From Stomorhina lunata (taxonomy: Eukaryota; Arthropoda; Insecta; Diptera; Rhiniidae): a stretch of 64,000 nt of DNA. The stretch spans positions 41,216,580 through 41,280,579 of the forward strand of contig OW121741.1 in assembly GCA_933228675.1 (NCBI GenBank). The letters run 5' to 3'. The position numbers and the translations under genes are program-made. Below, piece by piece: positions 33,772 to 44,210 of the stretch; the stretch's first letter is position 1; the number at the start of each line of letters is the position of its first letter. The notes under the pieces are model-generated. The model ran no database searches, was not told where the DNA came from, and worked only from the letters and a program-made list of their open reading frames with translations.

Positions 33772-34995
33772 ATCACGCAAGATTTTCTCTGACACAATAT
33801 TAAATGGATCGCATGATAAACTATCGCCTTGCCTGAATTCCCATTAAATTATGAAGGATTCCGATAGGTTCCAAACTATTTTAACTCATGAGGTTGTATA
33901 AGTTAATGTTATCCTGCATAGCCTGATTAGCTTAGCAGGGATGCCAAACTCAGATATTGCTTCAAACAACTTCGTTCTTATGAGGCTGTCAAAAGCAGCT
34001 CTGTAGTCAACGAAGAGATGATGTGTCTTATTGTTTCCCTTTAGTCTTTTTCAGAATTTGGCGTAGTGTGAAGATCGGGTCAGTGGTAGATTTACCTGGT
34101 CTAAAGACACATTGGTAGGTCCCAATTATTTCGTTAACTTTGGGCTTTAGCCTTTCTACAGTATGATCGATTTGATCTTATATGTGTTGAAAGGCGGCTT
34201 AACCTCTATAATTGGCACATGCGGTTTTATCCCCTTTTTTGTTCCCTGGGCAAAGAACACTGAGACTACAATCGTCTGACATTAGTTCTTTTAACCATAT
34301 GGTTTCTATAATTTGGGACATACGCCTTATCAACTCATCATCTCCGGCCTTAAATAGCTCTGCTGGCAAACCATCGGCACCCGCATTTTTTTTTTTTTGT
34401 TTAGTTATTGTAATTCTAACTCCATTTTAGTTTGATTTGTTCAGGCGTGTCATCTTGGTCGCTTTCATTTACTGCCAAAAATTTGCACAAGTGCTCCTTC
34501 CGCAGTTTCATTACGTTTTCAGCATCTGTTACGAGGTTTCCTTGGTCGTCCATACAGGAGAAAATACAATTGCTTAAACTATCTCATCTCGAACACACAT
34601 CATAGGCGTTTTTTTCCTTCTTTTCTCTAGATATCTTTTTTAAGTTTAAGTGGCATCGCAGCACTCCTGTCATACCAAGAGTTTTTAGAAAGAGAGTTGC
34701 GAACCGTAATACAGATTTTACATCAGTTTTCATGAAGTTGGCAATTTGCTGTCACAGCAAGCAGATGTCGTTGGAACAAGAAATGTTTTCTTAGAGTAAT
34801 TGAGCTTTTTGTTGTGAGTAATCGGAGGCAATTTGATGGAATTGTAGCTTGGTGATGATAAAATTACTTTGAGCTTCCGGTTGTACTTTCTGCGACACAC
34901 TCAGATGATCGGTGTCCATATTGGCTCCCCGAATTGTACGCATTTCCAATACACTTGATGAGTGCCTTCCGTCAAATACAATTCGGTCAATTTGA
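33772..34995 (-). pseudogene. RTE-type LINE, endonuclease end and reverse transcriptase
   Basis: Minus-strand reading from high to low coordinate: the endonuclease end NQIDRIVFDGRHSSSVLEMR, TIRGANMDTDHL; a linker; RT start GADGLPAELFKAGDDELIRR, then 'CSLSVLCPG' and KGDKTACANYRG; 'FRPGKSTTDPIFTLRQIL'; and RQGDSLSCDPFNIVSEKI then LRDAIDN at 33772. This order is that of RTE-clade elements (endonuclease plus RT, no RNase H). The RT active-site FADD region would fall beyond the LINE insertion point and is not intact. Numerous stops and frameshifts. Confidence 0.88.
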
Positions 34996-36518
34996 TTTTT
35001 ATACCCACCATCACCATTGCAATTTCCTTAATATTAGCTCAAAACCCAAAATTGAAGTATATTCTGAATTCTTATGAAATTCTAAGACGATTGAGCGATG
35101 TCCATCTGTCTGTCCGTATGTCTGTCTGTTGTGGGCACGATAAAATATAGATATAGGTCACTAAAATTTGGCATAAATATTTTTCATTTTTTTGAAAATT
35201 TTGGTACTGAAATCGGGCAAAATCGGTTCATATTTGACCATAGCTCCCGTATAACCTCGTCTAGGTTAATCGTTTATTTGCTAATAAATGATGAATTATA
35301 ACAGCTATGATGATAAAATTTGGTATGTAGAAGTCTTACATAAGCAGCAGGTAGCATATAAAATTAAAAAAAAAAAAATTCAAAATAGGTTCACATTTAA
35401 CCATAGCTTCCATACAAAAAACTTACGGAGATAGCCTAAATTCCACCTAAAATACACTTAAATGGCAATTAATGCTAAACTGTACAAGCTTTGGCCAATA
35501 AATTAAGCACAAGGAAGTCTTATAGCAATGCAGCCAGTTTTTTTGTTACAATCGGTCAACATTTGACGGTAACACAAAAATACAAAAAGAAAAGGAGGTT
35601 TATGTCCGCCTGTTCGTCAGATAAAAGCGCGATTGCGCCTTAACGAAAGGAGGCAGAGGCACAAAATTTTACAAAAGAATTTTCGATATCTTGAAAACGT
35701 CGCATATTGAAAATGGACGAAATCGGTTCAAAATTAGTTAGAGCTCCCATATAACCCCGCCCCGGGAATCACATTAATGCTGATAAATTAATACAATTGT
35801 AATAGCTATGATGACTAAATTTAAAATAGAGAAGTTTTATCCAACTAGTGGAAGTTTTATCCAAACAGTATATAAAATTTTATAGGAATCGGTCCATATT
35901 TGACTATAGCTTTCATATAAAAAACTATTAAATTAGAAACTATTACAGCTATGACTAAATTTTGCATTAATATGCTCTATATAAATACCAGCCAGGGTGT
36001 AATATTTTATTATAATCGGTCAACATTTAGATATAATTTGTATATATATAACATCACCTTTTTATATATACAATCAAAAAGATTCGGAGTTACCAGCAGC
36101 ATATTAAGATTGCACCAATGTCCAGACTTTATATACGATAGATGCATTAGGAACAAAATATATGGACCTGTCGTATTACTATCAGCATGTTTATTCTAAC
36201 TAAATATTAAGCCAAACGAAAAGCATTTAACAACTTATTAATGTAAAACCTACCCGGTTACGATACCGAATTTTGTTCAAAGTAAATACTAGGCAAACCA
36301 CTAACATACTTTTAAATGTTGAACTATAAGACTCCTGCAACCGAATTTAGTCCAAATATTTTACTAACGATACCAACTGACGTAACAACTTTTTTCGAAT
36401 TTGGTCCATGAATTAGCTGCACCCTAGTAGATATATGAGAGATATTTCTAAATTTAACACAACTTGATGGTGGGTATATAAGATTCGGCACAGTCGAATA
36501 TAATACTTTTATTTGTTT
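34996..36518 (+). mobile_element. HINE-like repeat, copy 5, inserted in the RTE
   Basis: 5' end TTTTTATACCCACCATCA at 34996, modules through to a 3' hairpin with one mismatch (ATTCGGC ACA GTCGAAT, about 36483-36499) and 'atttgtttg'. It splits the RTE endonuclease: coding runs up to CQIT on one side and resumes NQIDR on the other, so the empty site can be inferred within a short A/T run and no target duplication is evident. Confidence 0.85.
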
Positions 36519-36690
36519 GTTATTTGACAGGGAGACACCCATGTAGCTTTGTGTATTCCACGGACGTGAAACCTGATGCTACTCTCTATCATATTGCGAG
36601 CCGTCGCAAATGAGATCAACCTTAAATCATTGTCAGATGTTGAGGAGAACTTACAGACATAACCGCAAAAATATTTAGCCATGTTACAAA
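36518..36690 (-). pseudogene. RTE-type LINE, endonuclease segment
   Basis: Minus frame: SDNDLRLISFATARNMIESS, then IRFHVRGIHKATWVSPCQIT. This matches the apurinic-endonuclease-like domain of RTE elements ('n.lRLidFa.a.nm...T.F.hr..hkaTW.sP...t.nQIDh'). It continues at 34995 beyond the HINE-like insertion. Upstream residues to about 36733 are open but not recognisably RTE, so the 5' border is uncertain. Confidence 0.8.
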
Positions 36691-37438
36691 TTCCATTCGG
36701 AATTGAAACCATCTCGTAGTGAATTCCGATCAAAATTGTCTTAGGCTCAAAAATTCTGAAAAATTGTTAATGCTCTAAAACTTTACCAAATATGATTTTT
36801 TCAATAAAAGTCTATATCCTAATTCTTGTTTGAACAAATAACATCCCAGCAAAACTTTGGTAATGGCAAGTACTCTGATAACTGGTTACCTTGTAACGAC
36901 TACAACATACCATCCGAATAAATAATAAGTTATTACAGAAGTACTTATTTGTAATTAAGATGGTAATTTAAACTGAATGTCCCCGGTTCAAATCCCACCA
37001 AGGGCAACGATTTTTTTTAGTTTTTTTTTTTATTAAAAGAGTCTTTTTAAATGATTTTTGAATTTTAAGAACTTAAATATTACCTTCTGTAAAAAAAATT
37101 TGGAAAACTAACTCACGGTAATGAAAAAATACCATCATGAGTCAATTTTAATTATGTAGGGGATGTTGGATACCACACACGATTCTAATTGGTCTTAACT
37201 TGGTAGGCCCAACTTATCTGGGTAATCCATCATCTCAATTGTGGACATAGACCTCCTCGTAGTATCACCCGGGAAGCCAGTTTAACACCCATTAATATAG
37301 TAAGCTAACATGTACCGAGAGTTATCCCATAAGATCGATAAAAATGGGTTAGGATTACGGGCTAGTAACCCTCTCTTGAAAAAAATATAATGAAGAGGAT
37401 AAAATTAGAATTGAAATGTCCCACTACCTAATATTAGA

Positions 37439-37607
37439 GGAGGATGTCCGAAACTTCGATAGAAAGACCAAGTAGAGGAACATTTTTCAAAGCTTGGCCT
37501 ATAAAATTGAACAATATTCGCACAAGATCGAAATCCATGGAATTCTAAAATATGCTCGGACTTTGACCTTAACAGGTTGTAACATTTAAGTAAGTAAGAG
37601 TCAATCT
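37439..37607 (+). pseudogene. RTE C-terminal relic inside composite A
   Basis: Plus frame: GGCPKLR (stop) KDQVEEHFSKLGL (stop) N (stop) TIFAQDRNPWNSKICSDFDL. This follows the RTE C-terminal pattern 'GRPKlRW.DQVEedl.klg..nW...AqDR..W...v'. Stops replace Trp codons in two places. The same relic with similar stops occurs in composite B (about 39819-39987), so it was dead before the copies separated. Confidence 0.65.
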
Positions 37608-37828
37608 TATGTAAAAACTTATACAAAAAAGAAGATTTAAATTGTTTAAGTTTTAAAATAATTTTAAAAAAGTTTTAAAATAATTACAAAAAATCGTGTA
37701 AAAATATTTTTCCAAAAATTACAACAAAGCAAAAAAAAGCAGGGAAAAACAAAGTTATTTTCACATGATTTTGGATCTAAAAATAAAAATTGTTTATATT
37801 AATTAAAAGCTGCTAAGTTTTCAACATA

Positions 37829-37896
37829 TGAAGTAGCTCAGTGGAAGAGTCTCTGCCTAGCAGTCGGAGGGTCTGGGTTCGAGCCCCCATGGGACC
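37829..37896 (+). repeat. tRNA-like SINE head (Ala-like)
   Basis: A box TAGCTCAGTGGAAGAG and B box GGTTCGAGCCC are spaced as in a tRNA, with an AGC-compatible anticodon loop (CTAGCAG). It ends 'gggaccataaaaaaaa'. The 5' acceptor strand (catatga) does not pair with the 3' strand (tgggacc), so it is not a functional tRNA gene but a tRNA-derived polymerase III promoter segment. Confidence 0.65.
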
Positions 37897-39036
37897 ATAA
37901 AAAAAAATTTTGTATTTCGTTTAAAAATATATGTTTTTAATAAAACAACAACAAAAAAGTTGTTGCTGTTGTTGTTGTTGTTTTCAAATTGCTTACCCAA
38001 GTCATTAATTTTCTGCAATTGGTAAGTACTTGCCTCCAATGACATCCCCATGTTAATGTAATGACTTAAACAGCGAATGAGTAAGTAGTTCGTGTTCAAT
38101 AGTTTAACTGTTTAACTCATTATTTGGTAATGAAAAGTTTTACTGGGATTAAATTATTGAATAAATTTTTCAAATAATAAACAAAGAAAAACTTACCCAG
38201 TAAAACTTTTTTTTATTCCGATAGAAAAATTTCGTTTTACCTTTTCTACGAAGGCGGTTCGGAAACTCCTTAGCCTAACACAAAAAGCGTGGTACAGACA
38301 GAAAAAAGTTAAGTGTTTTGGAAACTTCCATCTCTGCTATAAACACATGTTAAATTTTGTTTCGATCTGGTAACTCCTTCATATAGAAACAGGAGTTCAC
38401 AAACGACGCATCCGCTATTTTTTTACAATGGAAAAATTAGAAATACGTGGTGTCATTAAGTATTTACATAAAAAGGTTTATCGGGACAAGAAATTCATAA
38501 TGATATGGTGAATGTGTTAGGTGAAAGTGCTCCTTCATATGCAACAGTACAAAATTGGGTTGTTGAATTTTAACGTGGTCGTACAAGCATTGAAGATGAA
38601 CCACGTAGTGGACGTCCAAAAACAGCAACAACAACAGAAATTGTAGCCAAAGTGCATGATATGATATTAAATGATCGACGAATAAACGTGAAATAGCTAA
38701 TATCATGGGCATCTCAAATGATCGAGTCCATTTGATTTTGCATGAAGAACTACAGATGAAAAAGCTTTCTGCAAGATGGGTGCCGCATTTGCTAACAGTC
38801 GACCAAAAACGCATAAGAATGAACATTTCTCAAGATTGTTTAGATCATTTTAAGCGAAATAAAATGGATTTTAAGCGTCGTTTCATAACTGTTGATGAGA
38901 CATGGATCCACCACCAGCGTTACCGTTATGCGACTAAAGTCGCAATTTGCGACTTTTTAGGTGGCCTGCGACGCAAGCTGCGACTTTTCTTCCATGGCCA
39001 TTTTTTGCCACTTTTTCGAGTTTTGTGCGACACTTT

Positions 39037-39223
39037 CCCAGCAAAACTTTGGTAACGGCAAGTACTCTGGTAACTTGTAATGACTACAACATACCCTCCG
39101 AATAACTAATAAGTTATTACATAAGTACTTATATGTAATTAAAATGGTAAGTTGAACTGAATGGCCCGGGTTCAAATCCCACCAAGAGCAATAATTTTTA
39201 AATTTTTTTTTTTTTATTAAAAA
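39037..39223. mobile_element. CCCAGC composite repeat, 5' fragment
   Basis: CCCAGCAAAACTTTGGTAAC, the 'aataagttattac' block and the B-box-like 'gggttcaaatcccacca' half, ending in a T-run and 'attaaaaa'. It stands head-to-tail before composite B but differs from it by several percent, so it is a separate, shorter copy. Confidence 0.7.
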
Positions 39224-40414
39224 CCCAGCAAAACTTTGGTAATGGCAAGTACTCTGATAACTGGTAACCTTGTAACGACTACAACATACCATCCGAATAA
39301 ATAATAAGTTATTACAGAAGAACTTATTTGTAATTAAGATGGTAATTTATACTGAATGGCCCCGGTTCAAATCCCACCAAGGGCAACAATTTTTTTTAGT
39401 TTTTTTTTTATTAAAAGAGTCTTTTTAAATGATTTTTGAATTTTAACAACTTAAATATTATCTTCTGTAAAAAAAATTGTAAAACTAACTCACGTTAATG
39501 AAAAAATACCATCATGAGTCAATTTTGATTATGTAGGGGATGTTGAATACCAAACACGATTCTAATTGGTCTTAACTTGGTAAGCCCAACTTGTCTGCGT
39601 CATCCTTCATCTCAACTGCGGACACACACCTCCTCATGGTATCACCCGGGGAGCTAGTTTAACACCCATTAATATCGTGAGTTAACATGTTCCGAGAGTT
39701 GTCCCATAAGATCGATAAAAATGGGTTAGGATTACGGGCTAGTAACCCTCTCTTGAAAAAAATACAATGAAGAGGATAAAATTAGAATTGAAATGTCCCA
39801 CTACCTAATATTAGAGGAGGATGTCCGAAACTTCGATAGAAAGACTTAGTAGAGGAACATTTTTCAAAGTTTGGCCTATAAAAAAAAAGAATATTCGCAC
39901 AAGATCGAAATCCATGGAATTCTAAAATATTCTCGGACTTTGACCTTAACAATTTGTAACAGTTAAGTAAGTAAGAGTCAATCTTATGTAAAAACTTATA
40001 CAAAAAAGAAGATTTAAATTGTTTAAGTTTTAAAATAATTTTAAAAAAGTTTTAAAATAATTAAAAAAAATCGTATAAAACTATTTTTTCCAAAAATTAC
40101 AACAAAGCTTAGTGGAAGAGTCTCTGCCTAGCAGTCGGAGGGTCTGGGTTCGAGCCCCCATGGGATCATAAAAAAAATTTTGTATTTCGTTTAAAAATAT
40201 ATGTTTTTAATAAAACAACAACAAAAAAGTTGTTGCTGTTGTTGTTGTTGCTTTCAAATTGCTTACCCAAGTCATTACTTTTCTGCAATTGGTAAGTACT
40301 TGCCTCCAATGACATCCCCATGTTAATGTAATGACTTAAACAGCGAATGAGTAAGTAGTTCATGTTCAATAGTTTAACTGTTTAACTCATTATTTGGTAA
40401 TGAAAAGTTTTACT
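39224..40414. mobile_element. CCCAGC composite repeat, copy B (1.2 kb)
   Basis: Nearly identical in order to copy A, with its own RTE C-terminal relic and a shortened tRNA-like head (40108-40167). It lacks about 20 bp before the head, and the last three bases of the right end are missing (...agttttact). Confidence 0.75.
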
Positions 40415-41868
40415 TCGTTTTTAGAAAATTATTTAAAATTTTTATTTTTAGTCCATATTCAATATCTCAACTAAAATTCCCTAAAATTATTGTAACTTAA
40501 GTATAAATGCCATCATTTTGGTCTCAGTTTGCTATCTAAAACCATTAAAAGCAATATATATTTTGCACGATTTTCAAAATCTTCATACAATTTTAGAAAA
40601 AATTATTTTTTGGAGTGCTTTTGCTTTTAGTTTGGAATTTTTATACATATTTGTCGTATGTTATATCAACATGGAGAACATAATTGAGATATATATCAAA
40701 CGATGCACAACTGAAAGATCTACCAATCCTTATCTATTTTTTAGGAATTCATTGAGGGGGCCGAAAAATATGCGAAAAAAATTTAAAAGTGGCGAAAACG
40801 TGATTATATTTTGGCAGCCATTAAGTAGTATTTGAATGACGAAATTAAAATTTAGATGGCAATGAATTTATCCCCCAAGTATGGTGTCTATATCATAAAA
40901 TAACGACTGGGTCCAAATGAAACGAAAAAAGAAGACGAAATATGAAAAAAACATAAACGCTTCATTCGATTTTTTACGTTTTTGAAATTTGCATGCCAAT
41001 TACGCTTAGAAGTGCAAACTTGCGCTACTAACATTTTGCGTTCAATATACCTGTGGACTTAGGAGTTCAAATCTGTAATTAGATTTTCCGAACACTTAAG
41101 AGTACAAAAATTATTCGAGTTGAAAGTCGGTTTTATAGGAATTAAAACTATTTGATTTTTGCCTATATATAATATCTTTTCAAGTATAAATTGTTTTATA
41201 GTCTTTTGTTCATTGTTAAAAAAAAATGTTATAAAAAAGTGTGCGGCTTTTCTTTTATTGAAAGTGACTTTTTGTGCGACTTTTTTTGTAAAAAGCGACT
41301 ATTTTTGCGACTTTTTCAAATTTGTCAGCGGTAACGCTGTCCACCACTATACTCCAGAGACAAAGGAACAATCCAAACAATGGACTGAAGCTGGAGGAAG
41401 TGCCCCAAAGAAGGCAAAAGCAATTCAATCGGCTGGTAAGGTTATGGCAACGGTTTTTTAGGACTTCAAAGGTATTTTATTGATTGACTATCTGCAAAAG
41501 TGTAAAACAATAAATTCAGAGTACTATTGCAACCTTTTGGATCAATTAAATGTACAAATTCGAGAAAAACGTCCTGGCTTACAACACAAAAAAATAATTT
41601 TTCATCAAGATAACGCACCAGCGCACAAGAGTGTTTTAACGATGGCTAAAATCAACGAATTAAAGTACGAGTTGCTTGACCACCCACCTTTTTCTCCTGA
41701 TTTAGCTCCCAGTGACTTTTACCTGTTCCCAAATCTAAAAAAATTCCTTGCTGGCAAGCGTTTTACCTCAAATGAAGATGCAATTACAGCTGTAAACCAT
41801 TATTTTGAAGACCTTGAGGAAAACTATTTTATCAAGGGATAGAATTGCTAGAAAAGCGTTGGACTAAG

Positions 41869-42889
41869 TGTATTGGAGACTATATTGAAAAATAAAAATA
41901 TTTTTGAAAAACTAACTATTCTCTTTCATTGGTAGGCTAAGAAGTTTCCCAACCGCCCTCGTAGAGAAGGAAAATATGGAATTCATTCCACTTCCGAAAG
42001 GAATTGAGTTCTGTGACATGGATGAATTTTTCTGAATGACTGATCTTAATCAAAACTAATACATACAAAACATTAGACGAACAGTTAAGACAATTCTCGT
42101 TATAACACAAACGATGCTTAAATTTATAACCTGTAGAAAATCGCCTTATCAATCGGCAATTGGAAATTAAATTCATGTTTTATTGTAGCAACATTCATTC
42201 AAGCCCTATATAAAAAAGTGTATTGGAGACTATATTGAAAAATAAAAATATTTTTGAAAAACTAACTATTCTCTTTCATTGGTAGGCTAAGAAGTTTCCG
42301 AACCGCCCTCGTAGACAAGGAAAATATGGAATTCATTCCACTTCCGAAAGGAATTGAGTTCTGTGACATGGATGAATTTTTCTGAATGACTGATCTTAAT
42401 CAAAACTAATACATACAAAACATTAGACGAACAGTTAAGACAATTCTCATTATAACACAAACGATGCTTAAATTTATAACCTGTAGAAAATCGCCTTATC
42501 AATCGGCAACTGGAAATTAAATTCATGTTTTATTGTAGCAATATTCATTCAAGCCCTATATAAAAAAGTGTATTGGAGACTATATTGAAAGATAAAAATA
42601 TTTTTGAAAAACTAACTATTCTCTTTCATTGGTAGGCTAAGAAGTTTCCGAACCGCCCTCGTAGAGAAGGAAAATATGGAATTCATTCCACTTCCGAAAG
42701 GAATTGAGTTATGTGACATGGATGAATTTTTCTGAATGACTGATCTTAATCAAAACTAATACAAAACATTAGACGAACAGTTAAGACAATTCTCGTTATA
42801 ACACAAACAATCGCCTTATCAATCGGCAACTGGAAATTAAATTCATGTTTTATTGTAGCAATATTCATTCAAGCCCTATATAAAAAATA
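41869..42889. repeat. 350-bp direct repeat, three units
   Basis: Units begin at 41869, 42219 and 42569, each with 'gtgtattggagactatattg'. The first two are 350 bp and almost identical; the third has about 30 bp deleted. Each unit holds the last about 90 bp of the DD34D mariner, including its terminal repeat, plus about 255 bp of flanking DNA, so the transposon end itself was triplicated. Minus-strand open frames (41937-42176, 42287-42526) are copies of one another created by the repeat and are not taken as genes. Confidence 0.93.
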
Positions 42890-44210
42890 ATTCTTTGGTT
42901 TCTAATGAAACTTTTAATTGAACTTTTTATACTGCGAATATTAATACATTTTAAAATTATCTGAGTTTAAATTAAGTTTTCTAGGAATATCTATTGAATA
43001 ATCTCCTGAACTTTAAACAGTGTTTAAAACAGAAAATTACATGCCTATTTAGCTTTTAAACTTCCACAATTATGGGCTTGACCGAATATTACTTTTAACA
43101 CTTGGATTGCCAAGCCAACCAACGTTCAACCATTTTGTAAGAGCCAATACCAACCAGCCAATAACATAATTTCTAATTAACATTCCACTTCGAAACATTT
43201 TGAATTGTACGAGTAAGTACAAAATAACTTATTACAGAATATTCTACATCACATAAATAGTACTCGTATAACATAAATCGATAGATTAACACGATTTAAT
43301 GTTGCCTTAAGTTCGAATGCAAATTATTCCATCGTTAATGCATAGAATGTTGTTTTAATAGTACAAATGTGGTAGCTTCAATCAAGTGAACCATTAACGC
43401 AAAATCCTCAAAACCAACCTTCAACGCTCCATTCCTCTCGATAATGATTTCATTTTATTTTAGTTATAAAGCCAATATTAAGTACCATTTTGATCTACTC
43501 TATTTGGTTGTAGATTAGTTTTCATCATCATCATCTCAATGAGTTAAATCTAAGTATTAAAAGTACTTTTGTTGTTGCTGCTGCTGTAGTTTTTCCAGCT
43601 TATTTAATCATGATTTATAATTATTTGCATTAATATTCCTAATTATTGTAAAATCATTAAGTGTTGTTTAAAAACTTTTTGCACTTTAACAGAAAACATG
43701 AAATATTTAAACAAATTTAACCCCTAACTTTTATATAAATACCTATTATTAACCTATTGACCCATTATAATTAAACTTTTTTCTTTAACGTTAAAGAGTT
43801 TGGAAAATAATTTTCGCTAGATTTTCTTCCACTCTCTACCCCAACTGCGAGTTGTTGGCTATGGCTGTGGCTTGGCACCTTGAACTTTGTCTTTATATTT
43901 TAAAATTTTTAATGTCTTTTCTTATTTATTACCCGAAACATCCAAGATAATAAAGATTCGATTACCTGTTTTAGGTGTTTTCTGTTTGCGAATCTGTTGT
44001 AATATTCCCGTTTATATGGCAGCCACAAAAAGTGTCGTAAACTTTTTGTTAATGAATCAGGAGAAACTGAAAAAGTTATCTTAGGTCTTGTTAAGTTTTT
44101 GGGTAAGGAGTACCTGATGTGTTAACTACGAGACAAAGTCTTGGTTTTCAATGCTTGTGATATATTAATAAGCTTTAATATACGTGGGATGGGAAGAGAA
44201 GTTAAATAAT
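42890..44210. other. Spacer, possibly single-copy DNA
   Basis: No repeat family recognised apart from a short 'gttgttgctgctgctg' tract near 43570. A 65-codon plus frame (43887-44084) has no recognised motif. Confidence 0.45.

Larger units (their letters stand above)
36845..38147. mobile_element. CCCAGC composite repeat, copy A (1.3 kb)
   Basis: Ends CCCAGCAAAACTTTGGTAAT and (inverted) CCCAGTAAAACTTTTCATTA. Contents in order: a B-box-like 'ggttcaaatcccaccaaggg' tRNA half (36980-37008), a relic of RTE-like 5' sequence ('gggctagtaaccc'), an RTE C-terminal relic (37439-37607), a tRNA-like head (37829-37896), a 'caacaac/gttgttg' inverted tract (37935-37982) and the right end. It recurs almost unchanged at 39224-40414. 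How the parts came together is unknown, and no clear target duplication is seen. Confidence 0.7.
38915..41339. mobile_element. hAT-like non-autonomous transposon (2.4 kb)
   Basis: Ends CAGCGTTACCG and (inverted) CAGCGTTACCG, with a perfect 8-bp target duplication TCCACCAC (38907-38914 and 41340-41347) that interrupts the mariner transposase between its WIHH and YTPET residues. Both subterminal regions carry repeated 'gcgactttt' motifs, as expected for hAT transposase binding sites. No transposase is present. Composite repeats (39037-40414) are inserted within it, and the remaining interior (40415-41270) has only an unrecognised 105-codon frame (40518-40835). Confidence 0.88.
38428..41895 (+). 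pseudogene. mariner (DD34D) transposase, broken
   Basis: First part 38428-38914: MEKLEIRGVIKY with a shift, then HTH and linker (GESAPSYATVQNWVVEF, stop, RGRTSIEDEPRSGRPKTATT), a further shift, IMGISNDRVHLILHEELQMK and the first Asp in FITVDETWIHH. Second part 41348-41895: YTPETKEQSKQW, an in-frame TAG where Trp is expected (41459-41461), the second Asp in IIFHQDNAPAH and third in SPDLAPSDFYLF, with 34 residues between them, then a shift before the C-terminus. All DNA-binding and catalytic blocks are recognisable, but at least four lesions plus the hAT-like insertion make it inactive. Confidence 0.88.
38249..41961 (+). mobile_element. DD34D mariner, split by a hAT-like insertion
   Basis: Terminal repeats CGAAGGCGGTTCGGAAACTC (38249) and, inverted, CGAGGGCGGTTGGGAAACTT (41961), flanked by TA (38247-38248, 41962-41963). 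A decayed transposase lies between and is interrupted by the 2.4-kb element 38915-41339. Right-end sequence is duplicated further downstream in a 350-bp tandem repeat. Confidence 0.85.

Noticed and set aside
37829..37896. Functional tRNA-Ala gene
   Set aside because: A and B boxes are good but the acceptor stem does not pair, and the segment lies in a repeated composite, so it is a SINE-type head.
41937..42526. Two 79-codon minus frames that are nearly identical
   Set aside because: Their similarity comes from the 350-bp tandem repeat, and part of each frame is the mariner terminal repeat; no evidence of protein conservation.
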